Below are positions 1 through 7,228 of a stretch of DNA of 9,588 bases, one piece after another. The DNA is from an uncultured Clostridia bacterium (GTDB lineage Bacteria; Bacillota; Clostridia; Oscillospirales; Acutalibacteraceae): positions 1 to 9,588 of the forward strand of contig CAMCIX010000034.1 of assembly GCA_945875045.1 (NCBI GenBank), given 5' to 3'. Made by a program: the position numbers and the translations under genes. The notes under the pieces are model-generated. The model was not told the origin of the DNA. It made no database searches and saw nothing but the letters and a program-made list of their open reading frames with translations. Each line of letters opens with the position of its first letter. Position 1 is the stretch's first letter.

Positions 1-46
1 AGATGTAGAGAGGTCTCGTGGGCTCGGAGATGTGTATAAGAGACAG
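1..46 (+). other. Illumina Nextera i7 adapter left on the contig end (artefact)
   Basis: Bases 13-46 match the 34-base Nextera read-2 transposase adapter, ending in the 19-base Tn5 mosaic end AGATGTGTATAAGAGACAG at 28-46. Bases 5-12, GTAGAGAG, are the adapter-strand form of the 8-base i7 index I know as N707, and bases 1-4, AGAT, are the 3' end of P7. The order P7 end, index, transposase arm, mosaic end is exactly the library construct, so this is synthetic sequence and genomic DNA starts at about 47. Anything read upstream of 47, including a promoter for the first gene, would be spurious. Confidence 0.97.
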
Positions 47-65
47 ATAAAAAGGTGGTAATTTT

Positions 66-449
66 ATGAAAAAAGTGTTGGTTTGGGCTCTGTGCGCTCT
101 GCTTGCGTTCAGCAGTATAACTGCATTGGCAGCAGGCAAGGATGACGGCGCTGTAAATGTGGAAGCCGTAAACGGTCAACAGTATTTCAAAACGGAAAAG
201 GCCGTATATTGCACATATTATATTGCGGCGAACGGTTCGGGCGATAATTTTTACCGCTACGGTACAGTTGATATTAACGGCGATAAGCAAATGAATATTT
301 GCGATTTGGTTCATATTAAAAAAGAATTATCCAAAAGTACGGTAGATAACAGTATGGATATTACCTTTGACGGCAAGCTTACTGCATCTGATTTAACTGT
401 ACTTAAAAAGGTATTACTCGGAATAACGGATATTAAGGAGGTAAAGTAA
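66..449 (+). CDS. Small secreted stand-alone dockerin-like protein
   Basis: This gene encodes a 127-residue protein. A signal peptide (about 1-22: Lys-Lys, a hydrophobic core, then ALAA) shows export. The C-terminal half carries two calcium-binding F-hand repeats of dockerin type I form. Repeat 1 has the loop D69, N71, D73, Q75, N77, D80 followed by LVHIKKEL. Repeat 2 has D98, T100, D102, K104, T106, D109 followed by LTVLKKVLLG. Threonine at the third position of repeat 2 is a departure from the usual Asn/Asp. Type I dockerins bind cohesins on scaffoldins or the cell surface. Here nothing but a linker of about 40 residues precedes the dockerin, so it has no catalytic or binding cargo. A ribosome site (AAAGGTGG, 52-59) precedes the ATG. 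The stop is one base before the next ATG, so the two genes are surely cotranscribed. The promoter lies off the contig. Family assignment is fairly sure; the partner is unknown. Confidence 0.8.
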   Translation: MKKVLVWALCALLAFSSITALAAGKDDGAVNVEAVNGQQYFKTEKAVYCTYYIAANGSGDNFYRYGTVDINGDKQMNICDLVHIKKELSKSTVDNSMDITFDGKLTASDLTVLKKVLLGITDIKEVK

Positions 450-450
450 A

Positions 451-3400
451 ATGAAAAATAATGTGAAGTTATTTAAACGCTTTCTTTCTTCAGCTTTAAG
501 CTTGTCGGTTATATTATCCTCTTTGGCTTTTACAGGGGTTACCACATTAGCTGTAACGGACCCCAATGCCGTCGGCTTTGAAACAGAAGCCGAACAGAAT
601 TATTACAGTGATGTCGGTAAAAACGCGTCTGCTGCAATAAAAACACTTGAAGACGGCAACAAGGTATTTGAATTTACCAAGCTTTACAGAGATTGGTCGA
701 CAAACAAATATCATTCTCTTTTAAGAATTGCCGATAAGGCTTCCGACGGCAGTGTTTCCACAAAACAGGTTACTGCGGGAAGTACCTACACCATAAGCTT
801 TAAATATAAGAATAATGTTGAGGTACAAGGCTATGGCTTGTATACCAAAATACTGTTTGTTCATTCGGGTAATAATATGGGTAATCTGCTTAGCGGAAGC
901 GAAGGGTGTATTGGTAATTTTAGGAATTCCGGACTCGTGGCAGAAATTGCCGCTATACCCGGCTCTGGACGATGTGTTCCCGTAAATGGTGACTGGGTTG
1001 AATATACGTCAACATTTACGGTGCCGGACGGCGTAGGTATTTGTACCGAGCTGGCTTTGGCGTTTAGTGTTGATCCAGATGCGGAAAATGCAAGCCTTTA
1101 TGTTGACGATATTATTGTTAAAAAGTATATAGAGCCTTCCGGTGAAGTTAATATAACGTTTGATAACGGAGAATATTATGATGAGACAGGCAAAAACTGT
1201 ACCGCTGGCGCTATACTTGATACAGGCGATGCACAGCAGGGCAAAGCTTTTAAATTCACAACGCTTCCTCGCGATTGGGAAGGCACAGCTTCCGCTTTAA
1301 GGATATATCAGAAAAATACCGATAATACCTGTACTCCTTTTAAGGTAACTGCGGGTAAGAAATACATGATTACTTATAAATATAAGAAAATAAGAGGTTA
1401 TAGTACTTGGGGACCTTATCCGAAAATAGCGTATGTTGATTCTGGTACAGAAATTTCGAGTTTTATTACAAGCGGTCCTACTAACTGGTCCGGCGGTATT
1501 ACTGGTATAAACGGTATGTCCACCGGGGCGGCAGGAGATTGGGTAGAATATAAATCCGTATTTACTGTGCCCGAGGGAACCCAAAACAGAGAGATTGCGT
1601 TATTATTAGGTGAAGGAGCGTTTACAACAAACGCAGAAATTTGGGTTGACGATATAAAGGTTGAGGAATACGGCCCGCACAGCGGCGGATATCAGGCGGA
1701 TAAAAGGGTAATAGACTTTAATAATTATAAGGTTTCATCTGACAACTCGTGGCATCATGAGGCAGACGGAACACTTTATTTCAGTACAAAGACCGAATCG
1801 GACAACACATACCTCCATTATGAGGCCAATGACGCGGGAAACTGGCTGCCATGCCACGCAATGAAACCGTCTGTCGATGGATCAAACGCCAATCTTGAAA
1901 AGAACTCTGTATACATAATGACGCTGAAAGTAAGGACAAACAACGTGCCGGATTCAGGCATGACGCCATTTATAGCCTATTACAACGGCTTTTTCACCGC
2001 ATATGAAAACGTTGAGAGATTTTCTAACGATATTGTATATGATACAAACGGTGAATGGGTAGATTTAACGCTTAAATTTAATACCCCGGAAGAATACACA
2101 AACGGAAACGGTTTTGCTTTCGGTTTTTTACCGGGCTCTGGCGAAAAAAAATATTCATATGATATTGACGATATTGTAATTGAAAAAGTAACAGATACAG
2201 AATTATATATAGATACAAACGGCGATAATGAATTTGAGCTTTATACTACCCTTACCGGCGGACCGGGCAGTGATTTGGTGCTTCCCGAAACCGATATTAA
2301 GGAGGTATACAACGCCGACGGTACGGGATATACCGAAACATACAGCTTTAACGGCTGGTATTCTGATGAAGGTCTCTCAAAGGACGCCATACTGAAATAC
2401 GGTAATTTTAATACAAAAATTTACAGCACGGCGGTTGTCACAAGATCTAATACGGAAAATCAGGTGGGCTTTGCGGGCTTTGATAAGTACAGCAATACTG
2501 TCGACGGAATGAGCATAAGCAAATCCGACGCAGAAATTTCTTATGAAGATGCATATTCCGGTTCGGCTTCGCTTAAGCTTAATCTAAAAGCCAATACGCA
2601 GTCTGCCGCAGAGCTTAAAAACGACTGTTATATTGACGCTAAGCTTGGTCAAACCTATACGGTATCCTTTATGTATAAGGCGCAGCACGATGTAAAGGCA
2701 GGCGTCAGCGCGGCAGAGTCCGGCAATGTCACCGGCAGTAATTATATATGCAATTATACAGTCTTAAAGGCTTCCGACAGTTGGGAAAAGGCAAGCATTA
2801 CCGTTAACGCCGAAGGCGTCGGAGAGTTTAAAAACGGCTGTTCATTGGCTTTGGTGGCCTTATCGGATAGCGATAATACGGTTTATATAGATACAGTAAC
2901 GATTTATTCTGCGACTGAGTCGGTGGGCGCTGTCAAGGCGGAAAACGGAATACGTTTTCTAATGACGTACAACTGCGGTGGAGATAATAAGCTTGTGTTG
3001 GATGGCGCGGAATATGCGATTGCGGAACGCGGAATACTTATAGCCGGTGCCGATAATGAAAATGATCTCACCATAGAAGGCACGAACGAAAACGGTATAG
3101 TAAAATTAACTGCGGATTCTCTTGATGATTTTTACAGCCGTAATTCGGTAACGAAAGCCACGGTTTTTTCTGCTGTTGTTAACGGTCTGCCTGAAACTGA
3201 TGATTATAGCTTTACCGCACGCGGATACATAAAGCTTACGGACGGCAGTGTTTATTATACCGATTATATAACAGCTTCTGCAAAAACGGCCAAAGAACCG
3301 TTTAAGGTGGTTCTTCCCGCCGATGCGGTTGAAACGGGAGATGATAACGGCGTCTCATACGAGAGTACCAAGCATACTACAGGTGGTAATTATTATTTAT

Positions 3401-4824
3401 TCCTTCCAGCAGGTACTGTTTTAAGCTCTGCAAAGACATATAAGGTAGAGGCATACCTTACAGTTGGCTCTACTCAAATAGCTAATTTTAACGGTACGGG
3501 AGAATATACGCTCAATCAGGACTCTTACTGTCTGCTTACCGTTTACGGAGGGGAATTGAATAAAGACCTTGAAATAGCAGTTCCGTATGAGCTTGCCAAT
3601 AATGTAATGCAGGGATGGGAAAAGGATATTCCGTTTATTGAAATAACTAACTCACTTGAAAATGCAGATAGCTCTGCGGTTAATTATATCTTTATAGCAG
3701 ACACGCACGCGGGCGCTTATCCGAAAGCCGGCGATACATTAGAGACTTTGTATGAGTCTGAAAGCACAACATATTGGCGCAGTGTCGGCATAAAAGAAAA
3801 AATACAGTCGATTGTTGATTATGCCAACAGTAATGATAAAATAGATTTTGTGATTGTCGGCGGAGATATAGTAAACGGCTACGAAACCGTATACAGTCCC
3901 GGTTATCAAACGGCATTAGCCAATACTGCTACTACGGGCGTAACAAATGTTCATAATTATGTGACCTATCAAATCAAAACGGTATTGGAACCGCTTAAAA
4001 ACTGCAAAAAGCCCGTATTTGTTATACCCGGAAACCATGATGATAATAAGCCCCAAGCGATTGTTTATAATAATATAAACAAGTTAGGAATCGCTGTTGA
4101 CGAAAGTATTAAAAATCTGGGCTTTAATATTAAAGATATAGTAACCGATATTGACTGGAAGCATGATATATTTGATAATTTTGTAACAAAAGGCGCCGTG
4201 CAGGACGCTTCGTATACGGCAAATGATATTGTAGATGCGTCCTATACGGGAGATAAGCAGGAAAAGCTTTCTAAATATTATTACTATGATTTAGAAAATA
4301 AGAATACGCGCGTATTCTGCCTTGACGTTATGGATACAAGACACAAGCTTGACTCGGATGGAAATGTTGCAGCGTTTGATTCTTCAAACCATGTAAGCTA
4401 TTCGCCGCAACAGCTTAAATGGTTGGCGGAAAATCTTGAACAAGCCAAAGGCGATATTATTATTCTGTCACATATGGCGGCCGACAGTAAAAACTACGGC
4501 GCACGCAACTGTGAGTATCTCCTTGAAATATTAGCGGCTTATCAGAACAGGAGGACTTGCAGCATTACAATCGGCAATACGGTTATCGCGGCTGATTTTA
4601 CTTCCGCTGCGGGTAAGATTCTTTCATACAGTGCGGGTCATATACACGAGGACAGAACCAGCTTTTCTGAGGAAGCAAATATTTGGCAGATATTCTCGGG
4701 TATGGGTTCAGGATGCGGCAATATTGTCTCTGCAACCGAAAATGTAATATATAAATATTTTGTTGATTTCAATCATTGGTTCACAGGTAAGGACGAGAAA
4801 CTGATTTCTCCCGCAAAAAAATAA
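451..4824 (+). CDS. Giant secreted CBM-like/InlB-repeat protein with C-terminal calcineurin-like metallophosphoesterase
   Basis: This gene encodes 1457 residues with a signal peptide (1 to about 34, cut near TTLA-VT). Modules in order: CBM_4_9-like beta-sandwiches at about 41-226, 233-406, 420-580 and 672-820, each ending in a (V/I)DD- or YIDT-type strand; an InlB/Listeria-Bacteroides-type repeat at about 586-660 (core SFNGWYSDEG); a beta-rich module at about 828-948 (GIRFLMTY start); another at about 950-1070; then a metallophosphoesterase at about 1075-1457. The phosphoesterase ligands are all present: D1084-x-H1086 (ADTHAG), D1139 (GGDIVNG), N1195-H1196 (GNHDD), H1341 (LSHMA), H1397-x-H1399 (GHIH). 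Such domains hydrolyse phosphomono- or diesters at a dinuclear metal site; the substrate cannot be read from sequence. The binding modules suggest attachment to a glycan or wall polymer. There is no LPXTG motif, SLH domain, dockerin or C-terminal membrane helix. Ribosome site AAGGAGGT lies at 435-442, 8 bases before the ATG. It shares an operon with the dockerin gene and is closed by a terminator at 4861. Confidence 0.88.
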   Translation: MKNNVKLFKRFLSSALSLSVILSSLAFTGVTTLAVTDPNAVGFETEAEQNYYSDVGKNASAAIKTLEDGNKVFEFTKLYRDWSTNKYHSLLRIADKASDGSVSTKQVTAGSTYTISFKYKNNVEVQGYGLYTKILFVHSGNNMGNLLSGSEGCIGNFRNSGLVAEIAAIPGSGRCVPVNGDWVEYTSTFTVPDGVGICTELALAFSVDPDAENASLYVDDIIVKKYIEPSGEVNITFDNGEYYDETGKNCTAGAILDTGDAQQGKAFKFTTLPRDWEGTASALRIYQKNTDNTCTPFKVTAGKKYMITYKYKKIRGYSTWGPYPKIAYVDSGTEISSFITSGPTNWSGGITGINGMSTGAAGDWVEYKSVFTVPEGTQNREIALLLGEGAFTTNAEIWVDDIKVEEYGPHSGGYQADKRVIDFNNYKVSSDNSWHHEADGTLYFSTKTESDNTYLHYEANDAGNWLPCHAMKPSVDGSNANLEKNSVYIMTLKVRTNNVPDSGMTPFIAYYNGFFTAYENVERFSNDIVYDTNGEWVDLTLKFNTPEEYTNGNGFAFGFLPGSGEKKYSYDIDDIVIEKVTDTELYIDTNGDNEFELYTTLTGGPGSDLVLPETDIKEVYNADGTGYTETYSFNGWYSDEGLSKDAILKYGNFNTKIYSTAVVTRSNTENQVGFAGFDKYSNTVDGMSISKSDAEISYEDAYSGSASLKLNLKANTQSAAELKNDCYIDAKLGQTYTVSFMYKAQHDVKAGVSAAESGNVTGSNYICNYTVLKASDSWEKASITVNAEGVGEFKNGCSLALVALSDSDNTVYIDTVTIYSATESVGAVKAENGIRFLMTYNCGGDNKLVLDGAEYAIAERGILIAGADNENDLTIEGTNENGIVKLTADSLDDFYSRNSVTKATVFSAVVNGLPETDDYSFTARGYIKLTDGSVYYTDYITASAKTAKEPFKVVLPADAVETGDDNGVSYESTKHTTGGNYYLFLPAGTVLSSAKTYKVEAYLTVGSTQIANFNGTGEYTLNQDSYCLLTVYGGELNKDLEIAVPYELANNVMQGWEKDIPFIEITNSLENADSSAVNYIFIADTHAGAYPKAGDTLETLYESESTTYWRSVGIKEKIQSIVDYANSNDKIDFVIVGGDIVNGYETVYSPGYQTALANTATTGVTNVHNYVTYQIKTVLEPLKNCKKPVFVIPGNHDDNKPQAIVYNNINKLGIAVDESIKNLGFNIKDIVTDIDWKHDIFDNFVTKGAVQDASYTANDIVDASYTGDKQEKLSKYYYYDLENKNTRVFCLDVMDTRHKLDSDGNVAAFDSSNHVSYSPQQLKWLAENLEQAKGDIIILSHMAADSKNYGARNCEYLLEILAAYQNRRTCSITIGNTVIAADFTSAAGKILSYSAGHIHEDRTSFSEEANIWQIFSGMGSGCGNIVSATENVIYKYFVDFNHWFTGKDEKLISPAKK
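571..1668 (+). repeat. Tandem duplication of two CBM-like modules inside the large secreted protein
   Basis: Modules 1 (residues about 41-226) and 2 (about 233-406) align along their whole length. Matching blocks are YYSDVGKN/YYDETGKN, FEFTKLYRDW/FKFTTLPRDW, VTAGSTYTISFKYK/VTAGKKYMITYKYK, GDWVEYTSTFTVP/GDWVEYKSVFTVP and YVDDIIVKKY/WVDDIKVEEY. Modules 3 and 4 keep only the general fold signature. This points to a fairly recent in-gene duplication. The protein-level match is visible; the ligand and the exact boundaries are not. Confidence 0.75.
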
Positions 4825-4860
4825 GCTCTTTGCCAACAGGCGAGATGAAGAGTTAAAATG

Positions 4861-4903
4861 AAAAATTCGAGGCTCTCATTTAACTTTGAGCCTCGAATTT
4901 TTT
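4861..4903 (+). terminator. Strong intrinsic terminator after the secreted operon
   Basis: A perfect 15-bp inverted repeat (AAAAATTCGAGGCTC at 4861-4875 and its complement at 4888-4902) surrounds a 12-base loop and ends in a run of six T at 4898-4903. It lies 36 bases after the stop of the phosphoesterase gene. The A-rich left arm means it could also terminate transcription arriving from the other strand. Confidence 0.9.
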
Positions 4904-4928
4904 GACTGTTTTATTACAGCCGCTTTGA

Positions 4929-5209
4929 TTTATTTCAAGAAATTGCTACGGAACTCGTCTTGTCAAAGAGCATATGTGGGATAATATGACCGACCTTAAT
5001 TACTGAAAAGCGTCAATCTTTACCGAAAGGATACACTTACCGGTGAGGAGGGACTTACTCTAGCGGGTATTCTTTTGCTCGGTTCTCAGCAGACAATTAA
5101 TTCAGCTCTGCCACACTATAAAACTGATGTGATTACCTATTTGCTTAAGGGTCGCGAAAAGCTTATCGCTAAAGGTTTTGTTGCGGTTTTCTTTGGTTAC
5201 TCCGATTAG
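4929..5209 (+). pseudogene. Remnant of an AlbA_2/Schlafen-type ATP-binding protein (COG2865-like)
   Basis: No intact gene is present here, but two adjacent frames give one plausible protein fragment. Frame one (4929-5003) reads ...RLVKEHMWDNMTDLNY and hits a stop at 5004. Frame two, open from 5000 to the stop at 5207-5209, reads LLKSVNLYRKDTLTGEEG and then LTLAGILLLGSQQ, TINSALPHYKTDVITY. The pattern 'MTD..LLKSA.LY..D..TG.EG.TLA.ILLFG...TI.S.LPHYKTDAI' is one I recall from AlbA_2 (divergent AAA_4) ATP-binding proteins of Clostridia. The usual downstream residues (such as RVKNLDRYDDR) are replaced by unrelated sequence from about 5150. So this is an internal fragment of a protein usually around 400-600 residues, with one frameshift near 5000 and both ends missing. 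Recognition is from memory of the family, so confidence is moderate. Confidence 0.5.
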
Positions 5210-5235
5210 AATTTGAGCTCATCCTCCGTCTATTC

Positions 5236-5265
5236 TTGACAAATTAGCTTGATATGTTGTATAAT
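5236..5265 (+). promoter_or_regulatory. Consensus sigma-A promoter of the XRE-ATL gene
   Basis: TTGACA (5236-5241) and TATAAT (5260-5265) are both perfect consensus hexamers with an 18-base spacer. The expected transcription start is near 5272, about 40 bases before the ATG at 5312. The promoter also decides the start codon: a TTG at 5249 in the same frame falls between the two hexamers, upstream of the transcript, and cannot be used. Confidence 0.88.
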
Positions 5266-5311
5266 CATAGAAAAATGCACACCAATTGGTCGTGTTTGGG
5301 AAGGAAAAATT

Positions 5312-6040
5312 ATGTCATATTTATATTTTGACAGTCCAACTGAACAACTTTACGGAGAAACCTTTGAACTGATGCAACTGGAACATAGCATATTATTGCA
5401 AAGAAGAAAAGAATTGAAAATGACACAGCAACAAGTAGCTGATAAAGCGGGTATTCAGCTAAGACAATATCAGCGTTTGGAAAATGGTGAAAGAAATATA
5501 TCAGGCTCAAGCGGAAGGATAATGCTTTCTATATGCGAAGCTTTGAAACTTGATCCGTATTTGTTCTTGGGAAAAGGTAATGAAAAGCCGGAAGTAAAAA
5601 GTGTTATTCTTCCACCCATTGAAACGCAAGGAATAGAGTATGTCATTCCAAGCATTGCGTACTATAATCTCGTTTCGGCTATACCGAGAGGGATGGTATG
5701 TACTGACGATGAATTGATGGCTTGCCTGAGAAAAGCATACGGTATGGATTTTCTCGAAATTAAGATGGATAGAAACAGCGTTGAGCTTTATAGCAGAGAC
5801 TCTTTCCCTTTTTGGCGTGTGGTTTCTCAAAAAGGCTATTTAATCAATAGCTTTTATTGCAGCAAGGAAAAGCAAAAAGAGAAACTTGTAGGCGAAGGAA
5901 TTAAGATAAATAAAGTTGGCGAAAACGAGAGTTATCGCGTAGATGAGTTTGAGTATCGCAGATTTGATATAAATAATTTCAAAGTTACTGTTTTGAAAAC
6001 GGACAAGCAAATTCTTGAGCAAATTAACAGTGTCTTATGA
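5312..6040 (+). CDS. XRE-family HTH protein fused to an alkyltransferase-like (MGMT/ATL) domain
   Basis: This gene encodes 242 residues, with no signal peptide or membrane segment. Residues about 25-87 form an XRE/Cro-type helix-turn-helix: LLQRRKELKMTQQQVADKAG, then IQLRQYQRLENGERNI, then a helix ending in LKLDPYLFLG. Residues about 109-200 resemble the DNA-binding half of O6-alkylguanine-DNA alkyltransferase. YNLVSAIPRGMVCTDDEL matches the family's 'V..IPRGKV.TYG.IA' helix. PFWRVVSQKGYL (166-177) sits where the active-site PCHRVV..DG.L is found. KQKEKLVGEGI (187-197) matches the '..R..LL..EG(V/I)' end. The acceptor cysteine is replaced by Phe167 and the usual His by Trp168, so alkyl transfer is not possible there; alkyltransferase-like proteins, which bind damage without repair, also lack it. 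The start at ATG 5312 has AAGGA at 5301-5305. The stop overlaps a possible ATG of the nuclease gene (ATGA at 6037), so the two are likely one operon. The HTH is sure; the ATL assignment is inference from motif order. Confidence 0.75.
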   Translation: MSYLYFDSPTEQLYGETFELMQLEHSILLQRRKELKMTQQQVADKAGIQLRQYQRLENGERNISGSSGRIMLSICEALKLDPYLFLGKGNEKPEVKSVILPPIETQGIEYVIPSIAYYNLVSAIPRGMVCTDDELMACLRKAYGMDFLEIKMDRNSVELYSRDSFPFWRVVSQKGYLINSFYCSKEKQKEKLVGEGIKINKVGENESYRVDEFEYRRFDINNFKVTVLKTDKQILEQINSVL

Positions 6041-6060
6041 TTTGGAGGATAGATAATAGT

Positions 6061-7088
6061 ATGGACGATAATAAAATGATAACTTTGGGACAAAATAGCA
6101 TTATGGCTAATTTTGAAAAAACAGACGAAATATTAAAGGATATGTGTGGGATTATCGAATCCTCGCATGATGCTGCGTACAGAGCCGTCAATATAACGCT
6201 TATTCAAAGAAATTGGCTGATCGGATACCGCATTGCTGTGGAAGAAATCAAAGGTGCGGATCATGCTGAGTATGGCGCCGGAGTGATTGCAAAACTTGCA
6301 AAGAAACTAACCTCAGAATATGGAAAGGCTTTACAAAATCGAACCTGTATAATTTCTACTCCTTTTATAAGGCTTATCCGAAGATTTTCCAAACGGCGTC
6401 TGGAAAATCTTTTGCACCGCTTTCTTGGTCTCATTATGCCGCTTTATTGCAGGTAAATGACAAAGAAGCTCGTGAGTGGTATGAAAAGGAAGCGGCTGAG
6501 CAGACTTGGAGCGTGCGCACCTTGCAACGTAACATCAGTTCACAGTATTACTACCGTATGCTTAAATCGCAGAGTAAGGAGCCTGTCGAAAAGGAAATGA
6601 AAGACCTTACCGCAACTTATCAAGCGGACAAGTTAGAGTTTATCAAAAACCCGGTTATAGCTGAATTTCTTGGAATGTCGGCAGATACCTCTTTTACGGA
6701 AACGGAGCTTGAAGCCAGCATCATATCAAATCTGCAAAAATTCCTGATGGAGCTTGGTAAAGGATATGCTTTTGTAGCCCGTCAGCAACATATACAGACC
6801 GAAAAAGAAAACTACTTTATCGACCTTGTTTTCTACAATTACATTTTAAAGTGCTTTGTACTGATCAACCTGAAAACAAACAAAATCACACATCAGGATG
6901 ACGGACAGATGGATATGTATATCCGTATGTACGATGAATTAAAACGCAGCGAGGGCGATAATCCTACCATATTCAGTTTGCTGCGACGTGTTCAACAATA
7001 CCAAGAGCTCGGATCTATAATCAGAAGTCCATTTTTATTAGATATCTTAATTTTACTACAAAAAAGGAAAGGATTCTCTACATATTAG
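6061..7088 (+). pseudogene. Frameshifted DUF1016/YhcG-type PD-(D/E)XK nuclease gene
   Basis: Two frames join into one DUF1016 protein. Frame one (6061 to about 6326) gives the N-terminal domain: DEILKDM, AAYRAVNITLIQRNWLIGYRIA, AEYGAGVIAKLAKKLTSEYGK. The continuation GFTKSNLYNFYSFYKAYPK and LSWSHYAALLQVNDKEAREWY is read in the -1 frame from 6327, so one base is missing within about 6322-6328 (GGAAAGG). The C-terminal nuclease domain follows: FLMELGKGYAFVARQ, YFIDLVFYN (catalytic Asp at 6822), CFVLINLKTNKITHQD, MYIRMYDELKRSEGDNPTI. The (D/E)xK position is Asn (codon 6867) with Lys at 6873; related proteins have Glu or Asp. After NPTI (6971) the expected GI(I/L)LC tail is absent and unrelated residues run to the stop at 7088. 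The start at 6061 is preferred because GGAGG lies at 6044-6048; ATG 6037, overlapping the previous stop, is an alternative. Three lesions suggest a dead gene, though the frameshift alone could be a sequencing error. The family is associated with restriction and other defence loci. Confidence 0.82.
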
Positions 7089-7166
7089 GCATTTTTAAAG
7101 CTGTTTATGGCATTACTTATGAAGATGATGCTCTGTAAAATTACGAAAACTTAAGCACGTAAGAGA

Positions 7167-7195
7167 TTGATGAAATCTGATATCTATGCTATAAT
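7167..7195 (+). promoter_or_regulatory. Extended -10 promoter of the WYL regulator gene
   Basis: TTGATG (7167-7172), a 17-base spacer and TATAAT (7190-7195), preceded by the extended -10 element TGC (7187-7189). The expected start is near 7202, about 27 bases before the ATG at 7229, with the ribosome site GAGGTG at 7218-7223. Confidence 0.82.
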
Positions 7196-7228
7196 AATGA
7201 AAATGTAAGAAACTCTTGAGGTGATTAT

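Noticed and set aside
28..46. Tn5 mosaic end as evidence of a natural transposon
   Set aside because: It is preceded by the Nextera arm and index in library order, so it is synthetic.
1297..1584. Reverse-strand open frames inside the large secreted gene (also 1781-1969 and 3692-3916)
   Set aside because: They lie opposite a clearly coding frame, have no ribosome sites and show no recognisable protein features.
2292..2306. Internal ribosome-site-like sequence GATATTAAGGAGGTA, identical to the one before the large gene
   Set aside because: It encodes DIKEV in both places and is not followed by a suitable start codon in a gene-like frame. It looks like coincidence of a shared short peptide.
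5249..5311. Longer N-terminus for the XRE-ATL protein, starting at TTG 5249
   Set aside because: This start lies between the perfect -35 and -10 hexamers, so it would not be on the transcript. ATG 5312 has a ribosome site and opens a family-like N-terminus.
7089..7160. Continuation of the nuclease C-terminus in another frame
   Set aside because: The other frames downstream of 6971 give no match to the expected DUF1016 tail, so a second simple frameshift does not explain the ending; a junction with unrelated DNA is more likely.
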